Shown piece after piece: positions 29,260 through 37,982 of a stretch of DNA of 64,000 nt. The position numbers and the translations under genes are program-made. Each line of letters begins with the position of its first letter. Within the stretch, counting starts at the first letter, position 1. This DNA comes from Bacteroidota bacterium (GTDB lineage Bacteria; Bacteroidota; Bacteroidia; Chitinophagales; Saprospiraceae). The DNA is taken from positions 1 to 64,000 of the forward strand of contig PZPC01000014.1 in NCBI GenBank assembly GCA_003045895.1. The letters are read 5' to 3'. The notes below the pieces were generated by a model, which was not told where the DNA came from, did no database searches, and was given only the letters and a program-made list of their open reading frames with translations.

Positions 29260-30915
29260 TTACCACTTGTGCACGAGCTCATAAAAAGCGCTCGCAGACC
29301 GGGCATTCAGGCAGTTTTCAACCGTCAGTCCGCCTTTTCGCGCGGCAAAGGTACCGAAATAAATAGCATGAATACCTGCTTTGCTGTGGGCATCGGGATT
29401 AATACTGATCCAGACGCCTTTCTCCACGGCGTAGGGCAGCCACGTCCAATCCAGATCTAAACGATACGGACTGGCATTCAGTTCAATGGCGACCTGATTG
29501 GCTGCGCAGGCATCGATCACTTTGCGGTGATCAATAGGATAACCAGGCCGTGACAGCAACAAGCGCCCGGTGGGATGCCCCAGGATACTGGTATAGGGGT
29601 TTTCAATGGCCGTGATCAAGCGCTGGGTAGCCTTTTCTTCGTCCATCCGCAGATTGGAGTGGATACTGGCAATGATGAAGTCGAATTGCCGGAGCAGGTC
29701 TTCTTCGTAATCCAGGGAGCCATCAGCCAGGATATCACTCTCGATGCCTTTGAAAATACGAAAATCGGTCTGCTGAGCATTCAACTGGTCGATCGCCTGC
29801 ATTTGGTCCAGTACCCGCTCGGGCGACAGCCCGTTGGCGTAGAAGGCCGCTTTGCTGTGGTCGGTGATCCCAATATAGCCATAACCCTGTTCGCGGGCGT
29901 AGTTGGCCATGTCTGCCAGGCTGTGGATGCCGTCACTGTAAGTGGTATGGCTGTGGATGACGCCCCTGACGTCACTGGCATCGATAAGGGTGGGAATCTT
30001 GTTGTCTACTGCCAGCTGCAAGCCCCACTCCTCTTCCCGCAATTCGGGTGGAAGAACCGGCAGCCTGGCCTGGGAAAAAACGGCTGCTTCCGTGGCTAAA
30101 TTTTTAAAATCCACCCCCGGAAACCGCTCCATAAAAGCCGCCAAAAAAGGGGGTGCTGCCGTGTAGCGGAATTGCCTCGACCCCCATTCCGCCGGGGTGC
30201 AGGTATAGATCCAGACGGGAAATTCTTCCTCGGTCGTTGCTTTGATGATACCCTCATCGGTTACCTCGGCCGGCAAGTTCAACGCAGCTGTTATTGCTGC
30301 GGAGGTTGCGCCCGCTACCAACAGGGCCAACTTATCCAGGGTCGGACAGGCGCGGCGCAGCGCCCCGGTCCAGGCTACCTGCGCCTGTGGAAGCGCCTGT
30401 TGCAGTTGCGTCCGAATGGCGATGGCCCTGGCTTCCACGGTAGCATAGAGAAACTGCCCCTGACTCAGCTTGAAATAGGCGAGCTTGGCTTTTAGGTCCT
30501 CCTGGGTCTTCAGGCCAAAGCCTTTCAACTCCAATAAGCGGTTTTCGTTGACGGCGTACAGCAATTCGCCGACACTTTCCACCCCGAGTTCCTGCCATAC
30601 CTGGCGGACTTTCTTGGGGCCAAAACCCGCAATGCCCAACATGTCGCGCACGCCGGGTGGGGTGATCTTGCGGAATTTCTCCAGGGCCTCCATTTGGCCG
30701 TTCTCTATCAATTCGATGATCTTCCCGGAAATGGCTTTGCCGATGCCTTTGATATTGGCCAGGGCGGCTTCGTCCAGCTCCGCTACCGGTTGGTCCAACT
30801 TGCGGAGGGTCATATAGGCATTTTGATAAGAACGGATCTTGAAAGGATTGTCGGCGTGAAGCTCCATCAACTGGGCCAGTTCGCGAAAGGCACTTCCGAT
30901 TTCTTTGTTGGTCAT
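29260..30915 (-). CDS. PolX-like protein: helix-hairpin-helix, degenerate polymerase palm, PHP phosphoesterase
   Basis: The 551-aa protein has the layout of bacterial family X DNA polymerases. It starts with an 8-kDa-type domain and helix-hairpin-helix motifs (IKGIGKAI near 50, GIAGFGPKKV near 95). A palm/nucleotidyltransferase region lies at about 150-300 and a C-terminal PHP domain at about 325-551. The PHP metal ligands appear complete (HSHTTYSDG, GITDHS, IASIHSN, ILGHP, NPDAH). In the palm, the GSxRR motif is present as GALRR, but the catalytic Asp-x-Asp that should follow is replaced by Lys-Leu-Ala. The third Asp is also missing. It is therefore probably a 3'-5' nuclease or phosphoesterase and not a polymerase. 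The ATG at 30915 is preferred over an upstream codon at 30951. Confidence 0.87.
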   Translation of the reverse strand: MTNKEIGSAFRELAQLMELHADNPFKIRSYQNAYMTLRKLDQPVAELDEAALANIKGIGKAISGKIIELIENGQMEALEKFRKITPPGVRDMLGIAGFGPKKVRQVWQELGVESVGELLYAVNENRLLELKGFGLKTQEDLKAKLAYFKLSQGQFLYATVEARAIAIRTQLQQALPQAQVAWTGALRRACPTLDKLALLVAGATSAAITAALNLPAEVTDEGIIKATTEEEFPVWIYTCTPAEWGSRQFRYTAAPPFLAAFMERFPGVDFKNLATEAAVFSQARLPVLPPELREEEWGLQLAVDNKIPTLIDASDVRGVIHSHTTYSDGIHSLADMANYAREQGYGYIGITDHSKAAFYANGLSPERVLDQMQAIDQLNAQQTDFRIFKGIESDILADGSLDYEEDLLRQFDFIIASIHSNLRMDEEKATQRLITAIENPYTSILGHPTGRLLLSRPGYPIDHRKVIDACAANQVAIELNASPYRLDLDWTWLPYAVEKGVWISINPDAHSKAGIHAIYFGTFAARKGGLTVENCLNARSASAFYELVHKW

Positions 30916-30959
30916 GGTGGGTGAATTGCAGCGACGAAGATACACTTTCAAGGGGCATT

Positions 30960-30997
30960 AAAACGACAAAAGGGCAGCCAAGTTAATGACTGCCCCT
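30960..30997 (-). terminator. Terminator of the tRNA-Gly transcript
   Basis: A 7-8-bp GC-rich inverted repeat (30971-30977 with 30990-30997) is followed on the minus strand by TTTTGTCGTTTT. It lies just after the tRNA 3' end. Confidence 0.7.
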
Positions 30998-31005
30998 TGT
31001 GTTCG

Positions 31006-31078
31006 AGCGGATGACAAGATTCGAACCTGCGACCTCAACCTTGGCAAGGTTGCGCTCTACCAACTGAGCTACATCCGC
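31006..31078 (-). tRNA. tRNA-Gly (anticodon GCC)
   Basis: The 73-nt minus-strand sequence folds as a cloverleaf. The acceptor stem is GCGGATG pairing with CATCCGC. The D arm has GCTC/GAGC, and the 5-bp anticodon stem CAACC/GGTTG encloses a TTGCCAA loop, giving GCC. The T arm has the TTCGAAT loop. The discriminator base is U, usual for bacterial tRNA-Gly. The CCA end is not encoded. It stands alone, with a promoter upstream and a terminator downstream. Confidence 0.97.
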
Positions 31079-31120
31079 GTCTGCTGGCTGCTCAGCCAAT
31101 GCTTTATTTCTAAAGCGATG

Positions 31121-31152
31121 CAAATATACAACCCTTTTATTTGTTCCTCCAA
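31121..31152 (-). promoter_or_regulatory. Promoter of tRNA-Gly
   Basis: On the minus strand a TTG (31152-31150), a 21-nt spacer and an exact TATATTTG (31128-31121) form a full Bacteroidota promoter. The predicted start is about 35 nt before the tRNA. Confidence 0.7.
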
Positions 31153-31209
31153 GCTTTCTTGTGAAAAAATAATTGATTCTTTTGCTCATCAGCAACAAGC
31201 ACCTGATTA

Positions 31210-33309
31210 TCAATTCGCTGGAGACGAATATTTTTTTGCGCCTTCTTCTAAACGGCGTTTGATCGTGTAGTAAATCTCTACCTGGGAACGAATTGCCAGG
31301 TCGCTACCAGAATGGTGGTAGGTGTTCGACAAGGATTGATTCAACACCCGCGCTTTTACATTATCCGACAATTGCACCTGAAGGGTTTCCATAATTTCCG
31401 CCTTAATGGTCGGATCGTAGATGGGGAAAGCCGTTTCAATCCGGTAACTGAGGTTGCGGACCATCCAATCAGCCGATGACAAATAGAGCTGGTCTTCGCC
31501 CCCGTGGTGAAAAACGAACACCCGCGCGTGCTCCAGGTAGCGATCGACAATACTGATGGCCTTAATGTTTTCGCTCCAGCCTTTCTTGCCGGGCACCAGG
31601 CAGCAAATCCCCCGAATGATCAGTTGGATCTTCACACCGGCCCGACTGGCTTCGTATAGTTTTTCGATCATGCGCAAATCCTGGAGGCTGTTCATCTTCA
31701 GGATCATCCAGGCAGGCTTACCGGCTTTGGCTTGTTTGATTTCGTAGTTGATTTTTTCTTCCAACCCCTCCCGGAGGTTAAACTGGCCGACGAGCAAATG
31801 TTGGAAAGGTTGATCGGGCAGCTTCACGGTTTCCAGGTAGGAAAAAACCCGCGCCACTTCGTTCACCAGGCGCGGATCGGCGGTGAAGAGCCCAAAATCG
31901 GCATACACCTTGGCCGTATCCTCGTGGAAATTACCCGTCGCCAAATAGGCGTACAGATTGGCTTCATTGCCATCAATGCGGCGCACCAACGCGAGCTTGG
32001 AATGCACCTTAACGCCGGGAAAACTGTAGTGTACCGTAACCCCTGCCTGCTCCAGCTTTTCGCCCCACCGGAGGTTGGCTTCCTCGTCGAAACGCGCCTT
32101 CACTTCAATAAACACCGACACCTGTTTACCCGCTTCTACCGCCCGAATCAGTGCCTGCATAATGCGCGACTTCTTGGCTACCCGGTACTGTACGATCTTA
32201 ATGTGCGTGACATTTGGATCATTGGCCGCTGCTTCAAAGAACCGCAGGGCAGAATCATAGCGCTCATAGGGTACGTGGATCATGTGATCCCGTTCCCGCA
32301 ACGCCGCAAAAAAGTCGGGTGCTTCTTCCAGTGGTTTATAGGCCAAAGGAACCAATTCCGGGTTTTTCAGGTGAGACATCCCAAAATCCGGAAACTGGAA
32401 AAAATCAAAGTTGTTGTGGTAGCGGCCTTCCTTGAGGGTGTCGTACTTCTCTAAATTGAAAACGTCTTTCAGGAATTCCAGAAAATCGGCGGGAATTTCC
32501 GCGTCGTACACGAAGCGCGAGGCAGGCCCGACCTGTCGTTTTACCAGGCTGCTTTTGATCTTCCCGATCAGGTCACCAGAAAACTCATCATCAATATACA
32601 GTTCCGCGTCCCGGGTCAGTTTTAACGAAAAGGTATCCAGGATTTCGTAACCCGGAAACATCCAACTCACACTGTTGCGAACAATGTCGTCGAGGATGAT
32701 CAGGTTGTGTTCATCCGGTGGGCCAGGCAACAAAATGAACCGCGGCAAGTGATCGGAAGGGATTTTTACCAGGGCATACTCATTGGGGGCATTCGGCGAG
32801 CCCAGTGGTTGCAACAGGATAGAAAGGTACAACTGGGCATTGTTGAGAAAAGGGCGAATTTTATTCTTGACCAACAAAACGGGTTGCACGAAGGGCAGCA
32901 TGTGGTCGTGAAAATAGCTCTCCACAAACTCCCGCTCCTCTTCATTGAGATCGAGTCGGCGTTTGATGAATATTTTATGCCGCCGCAATTCGGGGATAAT
33001 TTTTTCCTCGAAAATTTGAGCAAATTCCTCTTGCTGTTCGTTGACAATCCGTTGGATGGCCCGCACCGCCTGGCGAGGGCTGATGTGCAGTTCACGCTGG
33101 GTTTTCTTGCCAATTCGGATCAGGTTGCGGTGGTTGGCCATCCGCACCCGAAAAAATTCATCCAGATTAGAGCTATAGATTGCCAAAAACTTAATCCGCT
33201 CAAACAGGGGGACCGCCGGGTCTTTGGCTTCCTGCAGCACCCGGTAATTGAAAGACAACCAGCTGATGTCCCGGGCAATGTACGGCATTTTCTTTTCTAA
33301 ATAATCCAT
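31210..33309 (-). CDS. ppk1: Polyphosphate kinase 1
   Basis: It reversibly makes inorganic polyphosphate from ATP. The 699-aa length is standard. The N-terminal domain opens with ARDISWLSFNYRVLQEA. The body follows the four-domain Ppk1 order. The autophosphorylated His lies in the VHSKLALV motif near residue 435, and the second catalytic His region in VFHHGGEDQ near 600. The start is the ATG at 33309; another at 33288 is possible. A DUF72 gene ends 2 nt upstream, so ppk1 is translated from the same mRNA. No exopolyphosphatase gene is adjacent. Confidence 0.96.
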   Translation of the reverse strand: MDYLEKKMPYIARDISWLSFNYRVLQEAKDPAVPLFERIKFLAIYSSNLDEFFRVRMANHRNLIRIGKKTQRELHISPRQAVRAIQRIVNEQQEEFAQIFEEKIIPELRRHKIFIKRRLDLNEEEREFVESYFHDHMLPFVQPVLLVKNKIRPFLNNAQLYLSILLQPLGSPNAPNEYALVKIPSDHLPRFILLPGPPDEHNLIILDDIVRNSVSWMFPGYEILDTFSLKLTRDAELYIDDEFSGDLIGKIKSSLVKRQVGPASRFVYDAEIPADFLEFLKDVFNLEKYDTLKEGRYHNNFDFFQFPDFGMSHLKNPELVPLAYKPLEEAPDFFAALRERDHMIHVPYERYDSALRFFEAAANDPNVTHIKIVQYRVAKKSRIMQALIRAVEAGKQVSVFIEVKARFDEEANLRWGEKLEQAGVTVHYSFPGVKVHSKLALVRRIDGNEANLYAYLATGNFHEDTAKVYADFGLFTADPRLVNEVARVFSYLETVKLPDQPFQHLLVGQFNLREGLEEKINYEIKQAKAGKPAWMILKMNSLQDLRMIEKLYEASRAGVKIQLIIRGICCLVPGKKGWSENIKAISIVDRYLEHARVFVFHHGGEDQLYLSSADWMVRNLSYRIETAFPIYDPTIKAEIMETLQVQLSDNVKARVLNQSLSNTYHHSGSDLAIRSQVEIYYTIKRRLEEGAKKYSSPAN

Positions 33310-33311
33310 AG

Positions 33312-34241
33312 CTAAAAAAGTGAAATCTGCTCGCCACCCTGCGGGGTATTCGCATAGTGAACGGGTTGGATAATCTTGTGTTCAGCACCTACATTCCATT
33401 GTCCGGCCAGGTAGTGCACCAAATCGGGGGCCAGTAGGTTGTCTGGTTCATGCGGAAAAAAATAGGCTTTGGCCAACCCTTCATTTTGCCATTGTTCCAG
33501 GCGGGCACACCAGGCATCAATTCGTTGGTAGTCCGACGGATGGAGGCCATTGCCAACGAACCGGATCATCGCAAAATCAGCGGTCAGCTGGGCATGGACA
33601 ACATCTCTGCGCCCGGCCACATCGGTGATGACCGCTGCGACGGCGTATTTAGCCAGCAGGTCCGTCCACTGGTTCACTTGCTCCGCAGCGGCAAACCAAC
33701 TTTCGTGGCGAAACTCTACCGCTAATGGATAAGCGGATGGCCAATGGTGCAAAAATTGCTCGAGCAACGGTTGCTGATCGGCACCAAAATAGGGTGGTAA
33801 TTGCAGGAAACAAGCGCCGAGTTGGTTGCCAAAATAGCGGAGCGCTTCCCAAAATAGCGGCAGGTGCTCGCCAGCGAGTCCCAAATTCCGATCGTGGCTG
33901 ATCTTTTGGGGCAATTTAGGGCAGAAACGAAAACCCGCGGGCACGGAAGTGCACCAGTTCTCGACCATCGTCCGATCTGGAATGCGGTAATGGGTGGTAT
34001 TGAGTTCGATGGTATTGAACTGCTGACCATACCTGGAGAGGAAGTCTTTGCTTTTTGTTCCCGCAGGATACCAGCTACCTACCCACGCTGGCATACCCCA
34101 ACCCGTACAACCCACGTGAAGCGCAAGGCCTTCTCCCCTACCGGAACGCCGTCGCCGCTCCAACACCTGGGCATTGGTCAAGGGGTCAGGTGGTAACGAA
34201 AAATCAACTCCCGCGATATCGGTAAGTTTTCCAAACTTCAT
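33312..34241 (-). CDS. DUF72 (YecE-like) TIM-barrel protein
   Basis: This cytoplasmic protein of 309 aa belongs to the DUF72/YecE family, which has a TIM-barrel fold. Recognisable features are the GCTGWGMPAWVGSWYP opening near residue 45, the NTIELNTTHYRIP segment, and FRFCPKLPQKISHD. The biochemical role of the family is unknown. It begins 18 nt after the YyaL-like gene and ends 2 nt before ppk1. It therefore forms an apparent operon with GGCT, YyaL-like and ppk1 genes, the last close enough for translational coupling. Confidence 0.9.
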   Translation of the reverse strand: MKFGKLTDIAGVDFSLPPDPLTNAQVLERRRRSGRGEGLALHVGCTGWGMPAWVGSWYPAGTKSKDFLSRYGQQFNTIELNTTHYRIPDRTMVENWCTSVPAGFRFCPKLPQKISHDRNLGLAGEHLPLFWEALRYFGNQLGACFLQLPPYFGADQQPLLEQFLHHWPSAYPLAVEFRHESWFAAAEQVNQWTDLLAKYAVAAVITDVAGRRDVVHAQLTADFAMIRFVGNGLHPSDYQRIDAWCARLEQWQNEGLAKAYFFPHEPDNLLAPDLVHYLAGQWNVGAEHKIIQPVHYANTPQGGEQISLF

Positions 34242-34259
34242 ACGTGCTTCGTCCTGTAT

Positions 34260-36368
34260 TTATTTAAGCAAATCCAACGCCGCCTGCGCCGTTTTCACGG
34301 GCAATTTACAAACCTTATTCCGGCAAACATAAATATAGGTTTCTTCTGCAACCAACTTGTTTTCCAATAAAGCCAGCGAACCCTCGGTAGTTCCGCCCAG
34401 AAATAGCGCATGGGGTAGGTACCGGGCCTGAAGTTCGGGACTAACGCGCGGCCAATCTGCTCCCACAATGGCTACTTCGTAAGGTGGATACACCTGCCGC
34501 AAAAGCAGTTGCCCCCAATTGGCAAAAAAGCTGGGATTTCGCAGTACGTCTGTTCCGTTGAGTACGGTTGCGAGCATCCGTTCACTTTTAGTCGTGTAAT
34601 CTTCCCGGTCCAGATAGATACCCAGTTGCCAAAACACTTCGGCCATGGCCGAATTGGAACCGGCAATGACATTGTCCTGAATCTCCGTTCGCCGACTCAC
34701 CAGGGGTGGGTCGAGATCAGCGGTGTAGAACAGGAGGTCACTGTTGGGGTTGGAAAAATGCGCCCTGGCGTAATCGGCCAATAGTTGTGCCTGTTCCAAC
34801 CAATGCTCATCAAAAGTGAGTTCGTAGAGTCGCAAACAAGCCTGCGCCGCAAAGGCATAATCGTCGAGGAACGCATTAATCGAAGACTTTCCCTGGTGGG
34901 TATTCCGCCACAGGCGGCCATCGGCCTGGAGGGCCTGCCCGAAGAGGGCATTGGCGGCAGCAATGGCCTGGTTCAGGTACGAAGGCTCCCGCAGTGCCGC
35001 TGCTGCGTCGGCATAGCCTTTGATCATGAGGGCATTCCAGGCCGTGAGCATTTTGTCGTCGAGCCCCGGGCGAACCCGCTGGCTACGTGCCGCAAAAAGT
35101 TTAGCCTGGGCGCTGGCCAACAACGCCGGCCCCGTGGGCACGGCAGCCAGTATTTCGGTGGGTGTTGAACCTGGTGCCAACGAAGTATGCAGGATATTTT
35201 TCCCTTGCTCCCAGTTGCCGGCCTTGGTCACTCCGTAATACTGACTGACCAACTGGGCTTCGGCTGGCGAAAGCAAGCTGTCCAGTTCTTCCGCGCGCCA
35301 CACGTAAAATTTACCTTCCTCGCCATCGCTGTCGGCATCCAGACTGGAATAGAAGCAGCCGGTTGACGAGGTCAGCTCCCGTTTCACGAAGTCCAGGGTT
35401 TGCTTCACGACTTCCCGGTAGCGCTCCTTCCCCGTCTGGGCGTAGGCAGCTGAAAACAGACTTACCAGTTGGCTATTGTCATAGCTCATTTTTTCGAAAT
35501 GAGGCACCAACCAGTCGGCGTCCGTCGAATAGCGCGCAAAGCCGCCGCCCAGGTGATCATAAATGCCGCCGGCCGCCAGGTGGTCGAGCGTGGTTTCCCA
35601 TACTTGCCGGGCTTCCTGGTTACCCGTGTAGAAGGCGTAGGCCTGCAGCCACTGCATATTATCGGGCATGGGAAATTTGGGCGCCCCCTTTCTACCACCT
35701 TGCTGGTGATCCAGCCCCTGGAGTAGCTGTTGGGCGAAGCGATCGGTGGTTGCTGCCGAAAAAACATACCCCTCAGCAGCTGACGGCAGCTGCCCCAGTG
35801 CGTGGATGGTCTGCGTCAGCTGTTCTGCGTATTTGACCATTTGTGGCCCTTTGTCTGCCTTCTCCTGGATAAAATACTGGAGTACCTCCAGCCACTGGCG
35901 ACGAGGAAAGTAGGTGCCTGCCCAAATGGGACGGCCGTCGGGCAGGGCAATGGCATTGAGCGGCCAGCCACAACTGCCGTCGGAAGCCAGCTGGCAGGCG
36001 GTCATGTAAACATCATCCACATCCGGGCGTTCTTCCCGGTCTACTTTGATGGCTACAAAATTATCATTCATCACCCGCGCGACCAGGGTATCCTCAAAAC
36101 TTTCGTGCTCCATCACGTGACACCAGTGGCAGGCGGCGTACCCAATACTGATGAGGAGCAGCTTGTCTTCGGCCTGTGCCCTGGCCAGCGCTTCCTCACC
36201 CCAGGGATACCAATTCACCGGGTTGTGCGCATGTTGCAAAAGATAGGGGCTGCTCTGATTGATCAACGCATTGGTATACGCATGGCTCTCCCGGGATACC
36301 GACTTACACCCCCAGCTACAGCAAAAGACCAGCACACTCATTCCTACGAACAGCTGTTGTTTAACCAT
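34260..36368 (-). CDS. YyaL/Spermatogenesis-associated protein 20-like thioredoxin-domain protein, lipoprotein form
   Basis: This 702-aa protein has an N-terminal thioredoxin-like domain (DUF255) carrying [12 protein letters not shown] near residue 60. A long (alpha/alpha)6-barrel follows, like N-acylglucosamine 2-epimerases. The ATG at 36368 gives a hydrophobic signal with a Cys around residue 21 (SWGC), so the protein is probably an exported lipoprotein; many relatives are cytoplasmic. An upstream in-frame start at 36563 would run through the neighbouring gene and is rejected. It overlaps the end of the GGCT-like gene by 8 nt, which suggests translational coupling. The substrate is unknown. 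Confidence 0.88.
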   Translation of the reverse strand: MVKQQLFVGMSVLVFCCSWGCKSVSRESHAYTNALINQSSPYLLQHAHNPVNWYPWGEEALARAQAEDKLLLISIGYAACHWCHVMEHESFEDTLVARVMNDNFVAIKVDREERPDVDDVYMTACQLASDGSCGWPLNAIALPDGRPIWAGTYFPRRQWLEVLQYFIQEKADKGPQMVKYAEQLTQTIHALGQLPSAAEGYVFSAATTDRFAQQLLQGLDHQQGGRKGAPKFPMPDNMQWLQAYAFYTGNQEARQVWETTLDHLAAGGIYDHLGGGFARYSTDADWLVPHFEKMSYDNSQLVSLFSAAYAQTGKERYREVVKQTLDFVKRELTSSTGCFYSSLDADSDGEEGKFYVWRAEELDSLLSPAEAQLVSQYYGVTKAGNWEQGKNILHTSLAPGSTPTEILAAVPTGPALLASAQAKLFAARSQRVRPGLDDKMLTAWNALMIKGYADAAAALREPSYLNQAIAAANALFGQALQADGRLWRNTHQGKSSINAFLDDYAFAAQACLRLYELTFDEHWLEQAQLLADYARAHFSNPNSDLLFYTADLDPPLVSRRTEIQDNVIAGSNSAMAEVFWQLGIYLDREDYTTKSERMLATVLNGTDVLRNPSFFANWGQLLLRQVYPPYEVAIVGADWPRVSPELQARYLPHALFLGGTTEGSLALLENKLVAEETYIYVCRNKVCKLPVKTAQAALDLLK

Positions 36369-36792
36369 TTCTGCCTTGCTTAATAAAATTAAGGTGTGCT
36401 TCCTTGTTTTGAAAAAACGTTCGGTAATCGCCACCAACAATCTCCGGCAAATGCGCTGCCGGCTGTACGTATACGTAAGCCCAAACAGGCGTTGGGCTTG
36501 TTTCAACCGGCAGCAACAACCGCTGGTATTCCGGAACGTCATCGTCCAGGCATTCGTAAGCATCCAACTCGGCCAATACCCGGGTAGGATCTCGCAAATG
36601 GTGAATTTCGCCGTAAACCATTCCGGGGGCCTCCTGCTGGAATACGAACCCTGGGTAATAACCTAAGTCATACAGGATTCCCGGAAGAAAGGCAGGAAAA
36701 AACCCTTGGGAATGGGTACCCAAAAATCGGCTCATTCCGGAAGGAACTTCACTCAGTAGCGAACCATAAACGAACAGCAGTGGTGTTGGCAT
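36361..36792 (-). CDS. Gamma-glutamylcyclotransferase-like (AIG2/GGCT) protein
   Basis: The protein is small (143 aa) and cytoplasmic. The family's substrate loop is seen as VYGSLLSE near residues 8-15, and the later YECLDDD segment resembles the acidic stretch with the catalytic Glu. Members release 5-oxoproline from gamma-glutamyl compounds, though many AIG2-like proteins have other or unknown substrates. It is the first gene of a run leading through the YyaL-like, DUF72 and ppk1 genes, overlapping the next gene by 8 nt. Confidence 0.85.
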   Translation of the reverse strand: MPTPLLFVYGSLLSEVPSGMSRFLGTHSQGFFPAFLPGILYDLGYYPGFVFQQEAPGMVYGEIHHLRDPTRVLAELDAYECLDDDVPEYQRLLLPVETSPTPVWAYVYVQPAAHLPEIVGGDYRTFFQNKEAHLNFIKQGRNG

Positions 36793-36879
36793 ATGTTAGG
36801 TGAATGAAATGCACCGGGTATACCGCTCGGTAGCAGGCTTGGTCCAATCAGGACAAAAACAAATCCACCTACTTAACGA

Positions 36880-37305
36880 CTACGAGATACCGATAAAAAA
36901 CACGGTTCCCTTCAACCGGTAGCTGGTCATACCTTCCGGGACGGGTTCATCCAGGCTGATCTTCTGACGAATGAGTCGGTAGATACCGTAGTACGTGTTG
37001 CCACTCATTTCCAGGGTTCCCTGTTTGCCCCCCACCGAGTCGTTGACGCAAAAAACCAGCAGGAAACCTATTTTCCCGTATTTAGGTTGCACCGTAAATG
37101 CCCCGGCCTGAATGGCGTCGACCATACCCAGCGACCGGATGGGATCCTGGTATTTGGCATTACCCGGTGGGCGTTGCGGGCTCTGGGTAGAATCGTAAGT
37201 GCCGTCGGTCACAATGATGCTGATATCGCTTTTTTCCATTTTAGAAAACTGAGCCATCACCAGCCCCGGCAAAAAGAAGCTGAACACCAAAAGAAGTTGT
37301 TTCAT
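36880..37305 (-). CDS. Small exported protein of unknown function
   Basis: I do not recognise this 141-aa protein. The ATG at 37305 gives a clean signal peptide (about residues 1-18, ending VMAQ), so it is preferred over a start at 37338. The mature part is short and mixed alpha/beta with one Cys. A Gln/Pro/Asn-rich stretch follows residue 35. There is a near-match to the TAnnTTTG promoter element at 37369-37376. It is separated by 87 nt from the GGCT gene on the same strand. Confidence 0.65.
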   Translation of the reverse strand: MKQLLLVFSFFLPGLVMAQFSKMEKSDISIIVTDGTYDSTQSPQRPPGNAKYQDPIRSLGMVDAIQAGAFTVQPKYGKIGFLLVFCVNDSVGGKQGTLEMSGNTYYGIYRLIRQKISLDEPVPEGMTSYRLKGTVFFIGIS

Positions 37306-37436
37306 GATTAATCTTTTTAGTTGGGATTTTTTTAACAATTAGCTGTGATTAAATTGCAAGATATGACAAATATGGTTTGTAGGCCATCCCCGGAAGTCAT
37401 TTAGAACAAGAGAACTGGTTTTGTAGGCCTACGAAA

Positions 37437-37792
37437 TTACGATGACCTCATTTTCAGACCAATAAAAAACGTTCGGGGAAAAGAGGGGCCATAAATAAAA
37501 TTACTATCCCTGTTTTTACTAATTTAAGCTGGTGCTCATAACCTAAGTAGGATGCTTTGATTTCATAAGTACCAAATGGTACTTCTTTAAACTGAAAACG
37601 CCCCTGGGCATCGGTAGTGATGCCGGAAGAGGCCTCGGTAAGCAAGACGGTAGAAAATTCGACGGGTTGGTTATTTACCTTAACCTGCCCTTGAACAGAT
37701 CCTGTTTGGGCACAAATGCCGGGGCTTATCAGCAGAGCCAGCAAGGCCAGCCGGTGGTGGTGATGTAGTAGCAATATATTTATTAGCTTCAT
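37437..37792 (-). pseudogene. Remnant of a TonB-dependent receptor (internal deletion)
   Basis: The 5' part encodes a signal peptide (ending ICAQ) and a carboxypeptidase-regulatory-like domain of about 70 residues, exactly the start of many TonB-dependent receptors. After EHQLKLV the frame continues for only about 20 unlike residues and stops at 37454. In another frame, 37502 to 37437 encodes a peptide with IYGPSFPRTFFIGLKMR. This resembles the C-terminal strand of such receptors and stops at 37439. The simplest reading is that the plug and barrel, about 2 kb, were lost by an internal deletion that also shifted the frame. The open frame alone is 112 aa (37454-37792). The C-terminal likeness is judged by eye. 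The promoter and operator upstream look intact. Confidence 0.6.
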
Positions 37793-37813
37793 CTAAATTA
37801 TAATTTTATTATG

Positions 37814-37840
37814 CAAATATAAAAAATTAGACTAATCTAA
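37814..37840 (-). promoter_or_regulatory. Promoter with a DtxR/MntR-like operator
   Basis: On the minus strand an exact TATATTTG -7 element (37821-37814) is preceded within a few bases by the dyad TTAGA-N4-TCTAA (37827-37840). The dyad resembles the TTAG-centre-CTAA boxes of DtxR/MntR/IdeR regulators and lies between the -33 and -7 positions, where binding would block RNA polymerase. This suggests iron or manganese repression of the receptor remnant downstream. Confidence 0.5.
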
Positions 37841-37881
37841 TAAAATACTTTAACCTTACTAAAACCGCCTGGCCCTGACAC

Positions 37882-37918
37882 AAAAAAAAAGGCCCGACGC
37901 TACCGTCCGACCTTTTTT
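37882..37918 (-). terminator. Terminator of the aromatic amino-acid operon
   Basis: A 9-bp GC-rich stem with one mismatch (37891-37899 with 37904-37912) is flanked by nine A residues on one side and six T on the other. It is a strong terminator on the minus strand and possibly bidirectional. It lies about 65 nt after the last gene of the operon. Confidence 0.8.
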
Positions 37919-37982
37919 CTACTTAGCAAGTCCCTTTCCCCGGCTGCAGCACGATCCGCTCCCCCACCGGGGCCTGGCTTAG

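Noticed and set aside
31006-31078. tRNA-Gly as an attachment site for an integrated element.
   Set aside because: No integrase, direct repeat of the tRNA end or mobile gene is seen on either side within the window.
36369-36563. N-terminal extension of the YyaL-like protein.
   Set aside because: It would overlap the GGCT-like gene by about 200 nt and has no sensible signal; the ATG at 36368 gives a lipoprotein signal.
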